Assembly (NCBI GenBank): GCA_002387205.1 | Contig: DGLA01000016.1 | Span: 186,001-250,000, forward strand | Length of the DNA: 64,000 nt | Direction of reading: 5' to 3' | Source: Stutzerimonas stutzeri | GTDB lineage: Bacteria; Pseudomonadota; Gammaproteobacteria; Pseudomonadales; Pseudomonadaceae | In this document: positions 17,076-26,229 of the stretch, in pieces | How the letters are laid out: every line of letters starts with the position of its first letter | Numbering within the stretch: position 1 is the first letter of the stretch | The notes under the pieces: generated by a model | The model's input: the letters and a program-made list of their open reading frames with translations, nothing else | Databases searched by the model: none | Told to the model about the DNA's origin: nothing | Made by a program: the position numbers and the translations under genes

Positions 17076-17117
17076 AAGGGAGTCCTTTTCTATCGCGCTC
17101 GACATGGCGAGCGGGTG

Positions 17118-17489
17118 TCAGTTCTTGGTTGCCAGTACGGCAGCGTAGGTGTCCGGCTTGAAGCCAACCAGCGTCCTGTCGCCCAGATCGAGGATAGGGC
17201 GCTTGATCATCGATGGCTGGGCCAACATCAGCGCTATGGCCCTGGCCTGGTCAAGTTCGGTTTTCTGCGCATCGTCCAGCTTGCGGAAGGTGGTGCCAGC
17301 ACGGTTGAGTACGGTCTGCCAGCCATGTTCGTTGCACCAGGCTTCCAAGTGGGCGCGGTCGATGCCGGCGCTTTTGTAGTCATGGAACTCGTAGCCCAGC
17401 CCCTGCTGGTCGAGCCAGGTCCGGGCCTTTTTCATGGTGTCGCAGGCCTTGATGCCGTACAGACACAGTCCTTTGTTTTCATCGGGCAT
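17118..17489 (-). CDS. ArsC/Spx-family protein (YffB-like)
   Basis: A 123-aa thioredoxin-fold protein of the ArsC/Spx superfamily. The single redox cysteine lies in YGIKACDTMKKA (Cys 16), matching YffB-type proteins rather than true arsenate reductases, which have an RCSKS-type loop (see the arsC gene at 27.2 kb). The family's function is uncertain; thiol reduction is proposed. It lies 42 bases upstream of the dapD start on the same strand and may share its transcript. Confidence 0.82.
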   Translation of the reverse strand: MPDENKGLCLYGIKACDTMKKARTWLDQQGLGYEFHDYKSAGIDRAHLEAWCNEHGWQTVLNRAGTTFRKLDDAQKTELDQARAIALMLAQPSMIKRPILDLGDRTLVGFKPDTYAAVLATKN

Positions 17490-17574
17490 AACAGGCTCCG
17501 CGGTCTCCGGCCAATCAGGGGCGGGAATTATGCCACGATGAACGCACGCCTGCCGCCCTGAGCGGCTCCAAGGC

Positions 17575-17907
17575 TCAGTTCGCGGGGCTATCTGTCTGGC
17601 GCAAGAGGTCCTCGATCACGTCGGCCTTGGTCGGGCGGACCAGGCGGCCAAGTTCTTCTCCCTGACGCATGAGGATCAGCGTGGGCCAGAGCTTGACGCG
17701 AAATGAACGGCCGAGTGGCCGGCCTGGCCCATCCTCGATCTTCAGATGCCGCAGCGCGCGATCGCGCATCGCATCGGCCAGGGCCGGCTGAGCTGCGCGG
17801 CAGTGTCCGCACCAGCCCGTGCCGAATTCTAGCAATGTGAAGCCGTCCAGCGCGTCCACCTCGGCGCGTGAGGGTGCGCTGGTGCTGTAGGTGTCGTTGA
17901 TGGGCAT
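17575..17907 (-). CDS. Thioredoxin-family protein
   Basis: A 110-aa cytoplasmic thioredoxin-like protein. The redox motif is WCGHC (Cys 33, Cys 36) and the cis-proline segment is VKLWPTLIL. ATG 17907 was chosen because GGAGG sits 5 bases upstream. It has no signal peptide. Its partner is unknown; it stands between the YffB-like gene and two tiny genes on the other strand. Confidence 0.85.
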   Translation of the reverse strand: MPINDTYSTSAPSRAEVDALDGFTLLEFGTGWCGHCRAAQPALADAMRDRALRHLKIEDGPGRPLGRSFRVKLWPTLILMRQGEELGRLVRPTKADVIEDLLRQTDSPAN

Positions 17908-18044
17908 GTGGGCCTCCAATAGTGCCGGTTAAAGCTGGGAGTCGTGCTCAAGGCTTGCGGTTCAGCGTGTCTTGAGAAAGCCGCTCGATCTTTTTCCTGC
18001 TATGCGTTGTCCACTGAATACAGTCGTAAACGATGAGGTCCTGT

Positions 18045-18290
18045 ATGGCACGCAAGCATTTCGAAAACTACGAGGCCATTTCGTCGGCCGTCCCTGCCGA
18101 CGACGCATTCGAAGCGGTCATCGCCGTGAAGCGTCGTGACACGGACGAGCATGCTCAGGTATTCAAGGTGGCCAATGGCCGGCGGTACGATCTCGCCTCG
18201 GAAGCAGACGTTGCGGCGGAAGCGGCCCTGACGAAGGTTCGTGAAGTAAGCGACGAAGGTGAACTGATCTGGGAAGAAAACGCTATCTGA
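18045..18290 (+). CDS. Small hypothetical protein (81 aa)
   Basis: I do not recognise this protein. From ATG 18045 it begins MARKHFENYEAISSAVPADD and is acidic and soluble, with a compact middle part (AVKRRDTDEHAQVFKVANG). Codon use resembles its neighbours. A second, smaller gene begins 12 bases after its stop, with its own ribosome site, so the two form a small operon. Confidence 0.65.
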   Translation: MARKHFENYEAISSAVPADDAFEAVIAVKRRDTDEHAQVFKVANGRRYDLASEADVAAEAALTKVREVSDEGELIWEENAI

Positions 18291-18301
18291 CGGAGGGCGA
18301 C

Positions 18302-18445
18302 ATGAACGAGCCAGAAAAGCCGGATGTGGACCAGCAGCAAAAGCAGGACGAGACCACGGCCGATACCCCGGAACATATGAAACCGGAGAACCTGGAAAAG
18401 CTGCGCGACTATGGCAAGGACATGATTCCGCCGGGTGTCGCCTGA
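18302..18445 (+). CDS. Very small hydrophilic protein (47 aa)
   Basis: ATG 18302 follows a strong GGAGG box (18293-18297) and opens a 47-codon frame ending at TGA 18443-18445. The product is highly charged and Gln/Glu/Lys-rich (VDQQQKQDET) with a C-terminal YGKDMIPPG segment. No membrane helix or signal peptide. It sits in an operon with the 81-aa gene and ends just before a hairpin terminator, all of which supports a real gene despite its size. Confidence 0.62.
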   Translation: MNEPEKPDVDQQQKQDETTADTPEHMKPENLEKLRDYGKDMIPPGVA

Positions 18446-18452
18446 GGTTGCA

Positions 18453-18475
18453 GCCGGACGCCCCTGGCGTCCGGC
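18453..18475. terminator. Terminator between small-gene operon and dapC
   Basis: A perfect 10-bp GC-rich stem (GCCGGACGCC with GGCGTCCGGC) and a 3-base loop lies 7 bases after the stop of the 47-aa gene and 8 bases beyond the end of convergent dapC. It likely serves both directions. Confidence 0.6.
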
Positions 18476-18483
18476 AAGTCTGT

Positions 18484-19680
18484 TCAGAGTGATTCGATAA
18501 AGGTGCGGATTCGCTGCGCGGCCTCGATGCATTCGGGCAGCGGTGCGACAAGAGCCATGCGTACTCGACCGGCGCCTGGGCTGAACCCGTCCACTTCTCT
18601 CGAAAGATATGAGCCCGGCACCACCGTGACGTGCTCGCGGGCAAACAGCTCGCGGGTGAATTGCTGGTCTTCGATCGGCGTGCTCGGCCAGAGATAGAAG
18701 CCGCCGTCCGGTCGCTGTACGTCCATCACCGGAGCAAGGATCTCCAGTACGGCATCGAATTTTTCTCGATAGAGCTGCCGGTTCGCCTGTACATGCGTTT
18801 CGTCATTCCAGGCGGCGATGCTGGCCAGTTGTGTCTGGATCGGCATGGCGCAGCCGTGATAGGTGCGATAGAGCAAGAAGGCCTTGAGGATGTCTCCGTC
18901 CCCCGCGACGAAGCCAGAACGCAACCCGGGCAGGTTGGACCGCTTGGAAAGGCTGTGAAAGACAACGCAGCGCTTGAAATCGTACCGGCCCAGCGCAGCG
19001 CAGGCCGTCAGCAACCCAGCCGGGGGCTGGCTTTCATCGAAGTACAGTTCGCTATAGCACTCGTCTGCCGCGATGACGAAGTCATGCTCGTCTGCCAATG
19101 CAATGAGCTTTTTCAGCGTGTGAAGCGGAACCAGCGCTCCGGTTGGATTGCCTGGCGAGCAAAGAAACAGGATCTGGGTGCGCTGCCAGACCTCTGCCGA
19201 GACTGCGTCGAAATCCGGATTGAAGCCATTCTCCGCCTTGCAGGGCAGGTAATGCGACGTCGCTCCGGCCAGCAGGGTCGCGCCTTCATAGATCTGGTAG
19301 AAGGGGTTCGGGCTGATCACCAGCGCGTCCGGTTGGCGATTGACCACTGCCTGGGTGAACGAGAACAGTGCCTCTCGGGTGCCGTTCACCGGTAAAACGT
19401 GTCGCGCCGGATCGAGTGCGCCCTGGCTGATACCGAAGCGGCGCTCGCACCAGCGAGCGATCGACTCACGTAGCGCAGGGACTCCCAGGGTGCTGGGATA
19501 GATCGCCAGCTGGTCGAGATTGTCGACCAATGCCTGGGCCACGAAATCCGGTGAGCGGTGTTTCGGTTCGCCGATCGACAGTGCGATGGGGCGCTTGTCG
19601 GCAGGCGGTTCAGCGCCGGCCAGCAGGCTGCGGAGCTTTTCGAATGGATAAGGCTGTAGCAGGTTCAGGGCGTCATTCAT
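18484..19680 (-). CDS. dapC: Succinyldiaminopimelate transaminase
   Basis: DapC converts N-succinyl-2-amino-6-ketopimelate to succinyl-LL-diaminopimelate using glutamate. The 398-aa fold-type I aminotransferase shows the PLP lysine in SLSKRSNLPG (Lys 246), the SPGNPTGA loop and the ADECYSELYF strand. It completes the dapD-dapC-dapE succinylase branch found in this window. In Pseudomonas aeruginosa I recall glnD beside dapC; it is not present here. Confidence 0.93.
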   Translation of the reverse strand: MNDALNLLQPYPFEKLRSLLAGAEPPADKRPIALSIGEPKHRSPDFVAQALVDNLDQLAIYPSTLGVPALRESIARWCERRFGISQGALDPARHVLPVNGTREALFSFTQAVVNRQPDALVISPNPFYQIYEGATLLAGATSHYLPCKAENGFNPDFDAVSAEVWQRTQILFLCSPGNPTGALVPLHTLKKLIALADEHDFVIAADECYSELYFDESQPPAGLLTACAALGRYDFKRCVVFHSLSKRSNLPGLRSGFVAGDGDILKAFLLYRTYHGCAMPIQTQLASIAAWNDETHVQANRQLYREKFDAVLEILAPVMDVQRPDGGFYLWPSTPIEDQQFTRELFAREHVTVVPGSYLSREVDGFSPGAGRVRMALVAPLPECIEAAQRIRTFIESL

Positions 19681-19730
19681 GGTCGGTCTTCGAAGCGTCG
19701 GGAAGCGCGCAGCAGCGCGCCTCGAAATGT

Positions 19731-20396
19731 TCAGTCCTGGCGGGCGCCGCCGTAGTAGGCGCAGCCACGTAGCGTCTCTCCGTTCAGGCGCAACTCGGCG
19801 GTCAAATGGCTGACCGCGCCGGTGGCGCTGTCCAGGCAGCGCTGGGGCGCGACCCAGAGATCGAGGCGCTGATCGTTGGCTTCACTGCTGAAGCTGGTCT
19901 GGCCACCGGGCAGCTGTTCCTCAAGGTAAGGCAGGGCCTGCGGTGGCTGTTCAGGACGCTCGAGCAGCAAGCCACGGCTGGTGATCCGCACGCTCCATCC
20001 AGGCTCATGTCCGCTTGCACCCAGCATCAGCTCAGTGAAGGCGTCGTCGCTGCAGCCCCGGCCTTCGGCTACTAGGCGATACACCTTGGTCAGCTGCAGC
20101 TGACCGCCGTCGGCTTCGTTGGAGACCAAGTGGCCACGAACGTCGGCAAATAAGGGGAGGCCACTATCACCCATCAGCATGTGCGCATCGGCAGCTAAGC
20201 CAGTCATGGCGCTGTCGATCAGCTGCAGGCTGCGTCGGCCCTGGCAGCTGTTTAGGTACAGTCTGCCGTCTTGCTGGGTAATGGTGCCCTGCAGCCTTTC
20301 CGTGGCTCGTGCCGGAGGCTGGTCGCTCCACGGCAATGACTGACAGCCGGCAAAGGCGGGTAGGAGACAGAACAGCAGGCGGCAGGACAAGGTCAT
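19731..20396 (-). CDS. COG3650 family lipoprotein
   Basis: A 221-aa lipoprotein with a lipobox ending at Cys 18 (PAFAGC), followed by a beta-rich envelope domain. The end carries the paired motif CAYYGG typical of COG3650 proteins, predicted membrane proteins of unknown role. Residues after the lipid cysteine (QSLPW) lack the Asp+2 inner-membrane signal, so outer-membrane anchoring is likely. Confidence 0.75.
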   Translation of the reverse strand: MTLSCRLLFCLLPAFAGCQSLPWSDQPPARATERLQGTITQQDGRLYLNSCQGRRSLQLIDSAMTGLAADAHMLMGDSGLPLFADVRGHLVSNEADGGQLQLTKVYRLVAEGRGCSDDAFTELMLGASGHEPGWSVRITSRGLLLERPEQPPQALPYLEEQLPGGQTSFSSEANDQRLDLWVAPQRCLDSATGAVSHLTAELRLNGETLRGCAYYGGARQD

Positions 20397-20453
20397 GGAG
20401 TGGGCTCGATGTCAGGCGGGGCAGTGCAACGCCAGCGGCCTGGCGCGCTTGTT

Positions 20454-21164
20454 TCAGCTACCTTTGACGGCTTTGCCGTCGACGGTGCCTTCGTCGAGCA
20501 TGATCTGGTATTCCTTGCCGTCCTTTTCCACCTGATGCAGACGGACCAGCATGTAATCCCAGTTCTTGGCGAACCAGAGGATAGTCTGGCGCTTGCTCTG
20601 AGTCGGGTCGCGTACCCGCTCTACCTTGATGGCGTCGACCTGGCCCGCCTTGGTGCTGACTTTCTCCTCACCGAGCACGCGGAAATCGTAGGTTTCGATT
20701 TCGTCGCCATCGATGACCTGGTAGCTCATGCTCTTCTCGCCAGCCGCCACAGCATGCTGCAGGGCGATCTGATAGGTTGACTTGTCGAGCAGGCCACGGT
20801 TGAGCGGCAGCTTGACCGGATCGCCGCGGTCTTCGCCGACGACCTGTTTGGCCTGCCAGTCGAAATCATGCTTGATGGACTTGCCCTTCCCCAGACCGCT
20901 GCGTTTGAGACGGTATTTCTGCGGCAGGAAGGTGTCACCTTCGATCTTGAAGGTGCTGCGCTCGCTGAAGCTGGCGACCAGCATCGAGGCCTCGAATTCC
21001 AGCTCCCAGGTATCCCCACCCGTCTTTTCAAGGCTACGTTTGGCGGTGCCACTCACCGGTACCTGTTTCCAGTCGGCGGTATAGCTGGCGGAGAAGGGCT
21101 TGAGCTCCAGGGCCTGGACCGGCAGGGCCAGTACGGCAAGGGCGAGCAGCAAGGCGCGACGCAT
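20454..21164 (-). CDS. DUF3108 domain protein
   Basis: A 236-aa exported protein with a clear signal peptide (basic MRR, then a Leu/Ala core ending PVQA). The remainder is a DUF3108 domain rich in beta strands (FSASYTADWKQVPVSGTAKR and KVERVRDPTQSKRQTI). Function is unknown. It follows purN by 8 bases on the same strand, as I recall in other pseudomonads, so it is probably the last gene of a purM-purN transcript. Confidence 0.82.
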   Translation of the reverse strand: MRRALLLALAVLALPVQALELKPFSASYTADWKQVPVSGTAKRSLEKTGGDTWELEFEASMLVASFSERSTFKIEGDTFLPQKYRLKRSGLGKGKSIKHDFDWQAKQVVGEDRGDPVKLPLNRGLLDKSTYQIALQHAVAAGEKSMSYQVIDGDEIETYDFRVLGEEKVSTKAGQVDAIKVERVRDPTQSKRQTILWFAKNWDYMLVRLHQVEKDGKEYQIMLDEGTVDGKAVKGS

Positions 21165-21172
21165 AGTATCTC

Positions 21173-21823
21173 CTAGGTTCTGAGCAGGTGGCCGGTAGCC
21201 GGCAGTAGGGTGTTATCCAGCATCGCGCCTTGTTCGGCGAGGCGCAAGCGCCCTTCGGCGAACCAGCGTACGGCCAGCGGGTAGATGACATGCTCGGCCG
21301 CGTGGACCCGGTCGGTCAAGGCGCCGATCTCCATGCCCGGCTCGATGGCAAATGAAGCCTGGATCGCCACCGGTCCGCCGTCGAGTTCTTCTGTCACGAA
21401 ATGGACACTGCAGCCATGCTCCCGGTCGCCGGCTTCCAAGGCCCTGCGGTGGGTGTCCAGTCCCTTGTACCTGGGCAGCAGGGACGGGTGGATGTTGAGC
21501 AGGCGACCCTGGTAATGCCGGACGAAACCGGCCGTGAGAATCCGCATGAAGCCGGCCAGCACTACGAGCCCGGGCTGATGTGAATCGATGATGTCCATCA
21601 GCGCCGCATCGAAGGCATCACGGTCGGCAAAGCTCTTGTGCTGCACCACATGCGTGGCGATGCCCGCGTCCCTTGCGCGTTGCAACCCAAACGCATCGGC
21701 TCGATTCGAGATGACCGCGCAGATGCGTACCGGGTTGTCCTCGCCGAGGCTGTCGATCAGGGCCTGCAGGTTACTGCCCGACCCTGAAATCAGCACCACG
21801 ACCTTGCAGGATTGGCTCATCAA
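21173..21823 (-). CDS. purN: Phosphoribosylglycinamide formyltransferase
   Basis: PurN transfers a formyl group from 10-formyltetrahydrofolate to GAR in purine synthesis. The 216-aa protein has the phosphate loop ISGSGSNLQ, the catalytic NIHPSLLP segment (Asn 110, His 112) and the VTEELDGGPV loop with the catalytic Asp. Its start overlaps purM by 4 bases, so the two purine genes are coupled. Confidence 0.94.
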   Translation of the reverse strand: MMSQSCKVVVLISGSGSNLQALIDSLGEDNPVRICAVISNRADAFGLQRARDAGIATHVVQHKSFADRDAFDAALMDIIDSHQPGLVVLAGFMRILTAGFVRHYQGRLLNIHPSLLPRYKGLDTHRRALEAGDREHGCSVHFVTEELDGGPVAIQASFAIEPGMEIGALTDRVHAAEHVIYPLAVRWFAEGRLRLAEQGAMLDNTLLPATGHLLRT

Positions 21824-22878
21824 TGACTTTTCAGGTTGTTCAGCAGAACGCGTTCGGCATCCTTGTCAGCCGAGCCAATATGACCGATGACCCATGGGCT
21901 CTCGCCGGAGCTGCGCAGATTGGCCAGTACTGTCTCGACCTGGTCCTGGGCGACACAGATGACCATCCCGACGCCGCAGTTGAGGACGCGGTGCATTTCG
22001 TGCTCATCGACGTTGCCTTGCTGCTGCAGCCAGTCGAACACGGCTGGTCGTTGCCAGCTGGCGACATCGATGACCGCCTGGCTGCCTTCGGGCAGCACGC
22101 GCGGGATGTTGTCCAGCAGGCCGCCGCCGGTGATGTGCGCCATGGCTTTGACTGCACCGGTGTCCTTGATCAGCTGCAGGAGCGGCTTGACGTAGATGCG
22201 CGTTGGCGCCATCAGCAGCTCGGTCAGCGGTTGGCCATCGAGCTGGGTGCTTTCGATATCGGCGCCAGCCACTTCGATGATCTTGCGGATCAGCGAGTAG
22301 CCATTGGAATGCGGGCCCGAGGACGGGAGAGCGATCAGCGCATCGCCTTCGGCTACCCTGGAGCCGTCGATGATTTCACTTTTCTCCACGATGCCCACAC
22401 AGAAACCGGCCAGGTCGTAATCCTCGCCTTCGTACATGCCGGGCATTTCAGCGGTCTCGCCGCCTACCAGCGAACAGCCGGCCAGCTCGCAGCCGGCACC
22501 GATGCCGGTCACCACGGTGGCGGCGATGTCGACGTTGAGCTTGCCGGTGGCGTAGTAGTCGAGGAAGAACAACGGTTCGGCGCCACAGACCACCAGGTCG
22601 TTGACGCACATGGCGACCAGATCCTGGCCGATGCTGTCGTGCTTGTTCAGGTTCAAGGCCAGGCGCAATTTGGTGCCCACACCATCGGTGCCGGAGACCA
22701 GTACCGGTTGCCGGTAGCCGGCCGGGATCTCGCAGAGGGCGCCAAAGCCGCCCAGGCCACCCATGACCTCAGGACGAGCGGTGCGCTTGGCCACGCCTTT
22801 GATGCGTTCGACCAGCGCTTCGCCTGCATCGATGTCGACACCGGCGTCCTTGTAGCTGATGGAAGGTTGCTTGCTCAT
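21820..22878 (-). CDS. purM: Phosphoribosylformylglycinamidine cyclo-ligase
   Basis: PurM (AIR synthetase) closes the imidazole ring from FGAM using ATP. The 352-aa protein shows the SYKDAGVDIDAG start, the SGTDGVGTKL loop and the GGETAEMPGMY motif. ATG 22878 is the family start; an in-frame start 120 bases upstream would add unrelated sequence. The 296-base gap upstream, shared with a divergent gene, should hold its promoter; I see no clear PurR-like operator. Confidence 0.95.
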   Translation of the reverse strand: MSKQPSISYKDAGVDIDAGEALVERIKGVAKRTARPEVMGGLGGFGALCEIPAGYRQPVLVSGTDGVGTKLRLALNLNKHDSIGQDLVAMCVNDLVVCGAEPLFFLDYYATGKLNVDIAATVVTGIGAGCELAGCSLVGGETAEMPGMYEGEDYDLAGFCVGIVEKSEIIDGSRVAEGDALIALPSSGPHSNGYSLIRKIIEVAGADIESTQLDGQPLTELLMAPTRIYVKPLLQLIKDTGAVKAMAHITGGGLLDNIPRVLPEGSQAVIDVASWQRPAVFDWLQQQGNVDEHEMHRVLNCGVGMVICVAQDQVETVLANLRSSGESPWVIGHIGSADKDAERVLLNNLKSH

Positions 22879-23174
22879 AGAGAATCCGGACCTGTGAAGG
22901 GAAGGGCGGGCGACCGGGTCAGAATCAGGCTTCTGTCGCGACGTGATGAGGCGTTGGACCGGTCTGCGGAAAGCGCGCGATTTTATCAGGCTTGCCACGG
23001 ACCGGCCATCCCGAAGCCAATCGGGGTGATACGCGATGCAGAGTCCAGGCGCGGCGGTTGCCCCGGCCAGGGCGCCTGTTTAAGGTATAACGCCTGATCC
23101 AACCTGAGCCGAAATCGATGGTGCGTTACGCCATCGCAAGGCCCCCAATGTCTGGCCAGCCAGCGAGTATTTCC

Positions 23175-24239
23175 ATGAGCCTCTTGTCCCGCTTATTGCT
23201 TCTCTGCGGTGCGGTCTGTTCCGTGCCGGTGACGGCTGCGCCACTCACTGATCTCTACAAGGTGCGCGAGCCGGTTGCCAGCCAGCAGCCTGCCGAGCGC
23301 GAGGAGGCCTTGCGCAAGGCGTTCGACACGCTGGTCCTGCGCCTGACCGGCGATGCGAACGTGGAGCGGCCAGCGGTCGCTGCGCTGCGCAATGACCCGC
23401 AGCAGCTGGTCAGCCGATACGCATATGAAAGCGATGCGGTGGTGGTGAGTTTCGATTCGACGACAACCGAGCGTGCGCTGCGCGACGCCGGCTTGTCGAT
23501 CTGGGGTGCTGACCGCCCAAGTCTACTGACCTGGTGGCTGACCGAATCGGCCGAGGGCACGCAGCTCATCGGTGACGCCCAGGAGGGTGCCGCTGATCTT
23601 CAAGCGGCTGCACAGCACCGCGGCTTGCCGTTGCGCCTCCCGCTGGCCGATCTAAGTGAGCAGCTGTCCGCAACCGCCGAGACGCTTGGTGCCAAGGATC
23701 CACAGGCGTTGCAGCAGGTTTCGGAACGCTACGATGCCGACGGCTTGCTGACCGTGGTTGCCCGACCATCCGGCGAAGCCATGGAGGCGAACTGGCGCCT
23801 CTGGATCGGTGACAAGCAGACCCAGGGCCAGGTCAGCGGCGAAACCCTGCCGGCGCTGGCCGACGCGGTGATGCTGGCGGTCAGCAGCTATCTCGCTCCG
23901 CAGTACCGCGTCGCTCCGGGAGAGACCTCGGAACTGACACTGGAAGTGCTGGGTGCCGACATTGAACGTTTCGCCGAGCTGGACCGCTTGCTGGAGCCGT
24001 TTGACGGGCGCCTGCTGCGTGTCGAGAGCGATCGTCTGGTCTATCGGCTAAATGCCAGCCCCGAGCGGCTGCGGGCCCAGCTGGCGCTGGCCCGGTTGCA
24101 TGAAGTGCCTGCGCAGGAGGTTCCCGCTGAGCCGCTGGACGCCGAAGCGCCGTTGTCGGAGCCGGGCCAATCCATGCCAGAACCCGGGCCGTCGCCCGAG
24201 GCAGAACTGCCAGGTGAAGTGCTGCGCTACAGCTGGTAA
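23175..24239 (+). CDS. DUF2066 domain protein
   Basis: A 354-aa exported protein. ATG 23175 opens a signal peptide (MSLLSRLLLLCGAVC, cleavage near VTAAPL); an upstream ATG at 23118 would bury it. The body is the DUF2066 domain seen beside purM in pseudomonads, with the N-terminal EREEALRKAFDTLVLRLTGD segment. The C-terminus ends in a Pro/Glu-rich tail. Function is unknown. It precedes the permease and hda, a conserved local order. Confidence 0.82.
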   Translation: MSLLSRLLLLCGAVCSVPVTAAPLTDLYKVREPVASQQPAEREEALRKAFDTLVLRLTGDANVERPAVAALRNDPQQLVSRYAYESDAVVVSFDSTTTERALRDAGLSIWGADRPSLLTWWLTESAEGTQLIGDAQEGAADLQAAAQHRGLPLRLPLADLSEQLSATAETLGAKDPQALQQVSERYDADGLLTVVARPSGEAMEANWRLWIGDKQTQGQVSGETLPALADAVMLAVSSYLAPQYRVAPGETSELTLEVLGADIERFAELDRLLEPFDGRLLRVESDRLVYRLNASPERLRAQLALARLHEVPAQEVPAEPLDAEAPLSEPGQSMPEPGPSPEAELPGEVLRYSW

Positions 24240-24356
24240 CAGATACTCCGGATGTAACGTCGCGCGGCCTGTGGCGTTCGTCTATTGCCGCGGGTTCGTT
24301 TTCGCCGGCTGGTGTAGCCCAGCTTGCGGTTCACTTCTCTAATAGGTGCTTCGAGC

Positions 24357-25454
24357 ATGACCATCACTCAAACCAACCGCTGGCTGTGGTTGGCGGGGCT
24401 GTTGTTTCTCGGCTGGCTGGTCTACCAGCTTTCTCCCATTCTTTCGCCTTTCCTTGTAGGCATCCTGCTCGCTTATCTGGGTGACCCTCTGGTCGATCGA
24501 CTGGAGCGCTGGAAGCTCTCGCGTACCTGGGGGGTGATTCTGGTTTTCGCGCTATTCAGCCTGCTGTGCCTGGTATTGCTGTTGGTCTTGGTGCCGATGC
24601 TCGGTAAGCAGCTGATGCATCTGTATCAGCTGGCGCCCATGGCACTGGATTGGCTGCAGATGACTGCACTGCCGTGGGCCCAGCTGCAATTCGGGCTGGA
24701 CGATGATTTCTGGCGCTTCGACCAACTCAAGAGCGCGTTTTCCTCCAATCTGGGCAATACCAAGGATATGGTCGCCGTGATCCTCAGCCAGGCCACCGCT
24801 TCGAGCATCGCGCTGCTGGCATGGCTGGCAAACCTGCTTCTGGTCCCCGTGGTCTGTTTCTATCTGCTGCGGGACTGGGACCTGATCATGGCCAAGCTGC
24901 GCATGCTGTTGCCGCGGCGGCGGGAAGCGACGGTGATGGCGTTGATGCGCGAATGCCATGAGGTGATCGGTGCGTTCCTGCGCGGACAGTTGCTGGTGAT
25001 GCTGGCCCTGGCAGTGGTCTATTCTGCTGGGCTGATGCTGGTGGGCGTTGAACTGGGGCTGCTGATCGGCGTGCTTGCCGGTCTCGCCAGCATCGTGCCC
25101 TACATGGGGTTTGTGGTCGGCATAAGCGCGGCATTCATCGCGGTACTGTTCCAGTTTGGCCTCGATCCCTATCCCCTGCTCGGTGTGGCGGCAGTGTTTA
25201 CCGTGGGACAGATGCTCGAGGGTATGCTGTTGACGCCACTGCTGGTGGGTGACCGCATTGGCCTGCACCCTGTCGCGGTGATCTTCGCGGTGCTGGCGGG
25301 TGGCCAGTTGTTCGGCTTTACTGGCGTCTTGCTGGCATTGCCTGTGGCCGCGGTAATCATGGTGTTGCTGCGGCATGTTCATGATCTCTATAAACTCTCC
25401 GACCTTTACGCAGAGCCTTCTGCCGCCTCGGTCGAACCACCCAGCCAATCATGA
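24357..25454 (+). CDS. AI-2E family transporter (PerM type)
   Basis: A 365-aa membrane protein of the AI-2E transporter (UPF0118/PerM) family with about eight helices. ATG 24357 opens a first helix (LWLAGLLFLGWLVYQLSP). The family's C-terminal pattern is visible: PYMGFVVG, then LEGMLLTPLLVGDRIGLHPV. Some members export autoinducer-2 and others act as ion antiporters, so the substrate cannot be told. It overlaps hda by 4 bases. A second family member is at 53.9 kb. Confidence 0.85.
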   Translation: MTITQTNRWLWLAGLLFLGWLVYQLSPILSPFLVGILLAYLGDPLVDRLERWKLSRTWGVILVFALFSLLCLVLLLVLVPMLGKQLMHLYQLAPMALDWLQMTALPWAQLQFGLDDDFWRFDQLKSAFSSNLGNTKDMVAVILSQATASSIALLAWLANLLLVPVVCFYLLRDWDLIMAKLRMLLPRRREATVMALMRECHEVIGAFLRGQLLVMLALAVVYSAGLMLVGVELGLLIGVLAGLASIVPYMGFVVGISAAFIAVLFQFGLDPYPLLGVAAVFTVGQMLEGMLLTPLLVGDRIGLHPVAVIFAVLAGGQLFGFTGVLLALPVAAVIMVLLRHVHDLYKLSDLYAEPSAASVEPPSQS

Positions 25455-26155
25455 AACCCATCCAGCTTCCCTTGGGTATTCGTCTTCGCGACGATGCCAC
25501 CTTCGCCAACTTCTATCCTGGCGCCAACGCCGCAGCGCTGGGCTATGTCGAGCGCATCTGCTCGCCAGAGGCAGGCTGGTCCGATGAGCTGATTTATCTG
25601 TGGGGCAATGCCGGTGTCGGGCGCAGCCACTTGCTCCAGGCGGCGTGCCTGCGCGTTGAGCAGCGCGGCGAACTGGCGATTTACCTCCCTCTTGCAGACG
25701 TTGCGCAATATGGGCCGGCACTTCTGGACAATCTGGAACAGAGCGAGCTGGTATGCCTGGACGATCTGGATGCGGTGGCGGGCGATCCTGTCTGGGAAGA
25801 GGCGCTATTTCATCTGTTCAACAGACTGCGCGACAGCGGTCGTCGCTTGCTGCTGGCCGCCGATGCTTCGCCGCGGGAGATCACCGTTCAGTTGGCGGAT
25901 CTGAAATCTCGTTTGAGTCTGTCGCTGGTCTTTCAGCTCCAGGAGCTGTCCGACGAGGACAAGCTCCGCGCGCTGCAGCTTCGTGCCTCGCGCCGGGGGC
26001 TGAGCCTGCCCGATGATGTCGGGCGATTCATCCTGACGCGGGGCGTGCGAAACATGAGTGCTCTGTTCGACCTGCTCGACCGGCTCGACCAGGCGTCGCT
26101 GCAGGCGCAGCGCAAGCTGACCATCCCGTTCCTCAAACAAACGCTTGGTTGGTAA
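25451..26155 (+). CDS. hda: DnaA regulatory inactivator Hda
   Basis: Hda binds the sliding clamp and stimulates ATP hydrolysis by DnaA, preventing re-initiation. The 234-aa protein begins with the clamp-binding motif QLPLGI (residues 5-10) and has an AAA+ core: a nucleotide loop GNAGVGRSH, where Arg takes the usual Walker Lys place as in other pseudomonads I recall, LVCLDDLDAV (Walker B), and the KSRLSLSLVFQL arginine-finger region. It is coupled to the permease by an ATGA overlap. Confidence 0.92.
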   Translation: MKPIQLPLGIRLRDDATFANFYPGANAAALGYVERICSPEAGWSDELIYLWGNAGVGRSHLLQAACLRVEQRGELAIYLPLADVAQYGPALLDNLEQSELVCLDDLDAVAGDPVWEEALFHLFNRLRDSGRRLLLAADASPREITVQLADLKSRLSLSLVFQLQELSDEDKLRALQLRASRRGLSLPDDVGRFILTRGVRNMSALFDLLDRLDQASLQAQRKLTIPFLKQTLGW

Positions 26156-26229
26156 CTGACGCATCCTGGCAAAGAAGCCGGTGCGTTAAATGCTGCTCAT
26201 CCGCCTGGGTGCGCTGCATAGAGGTTGCG

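Noticed and set aside
17118..17489. Second arsenate reductase
   Set aside because: Active loop KACDTMKK fits YffB-like proteins, not the RCSKS loop of ArsC.
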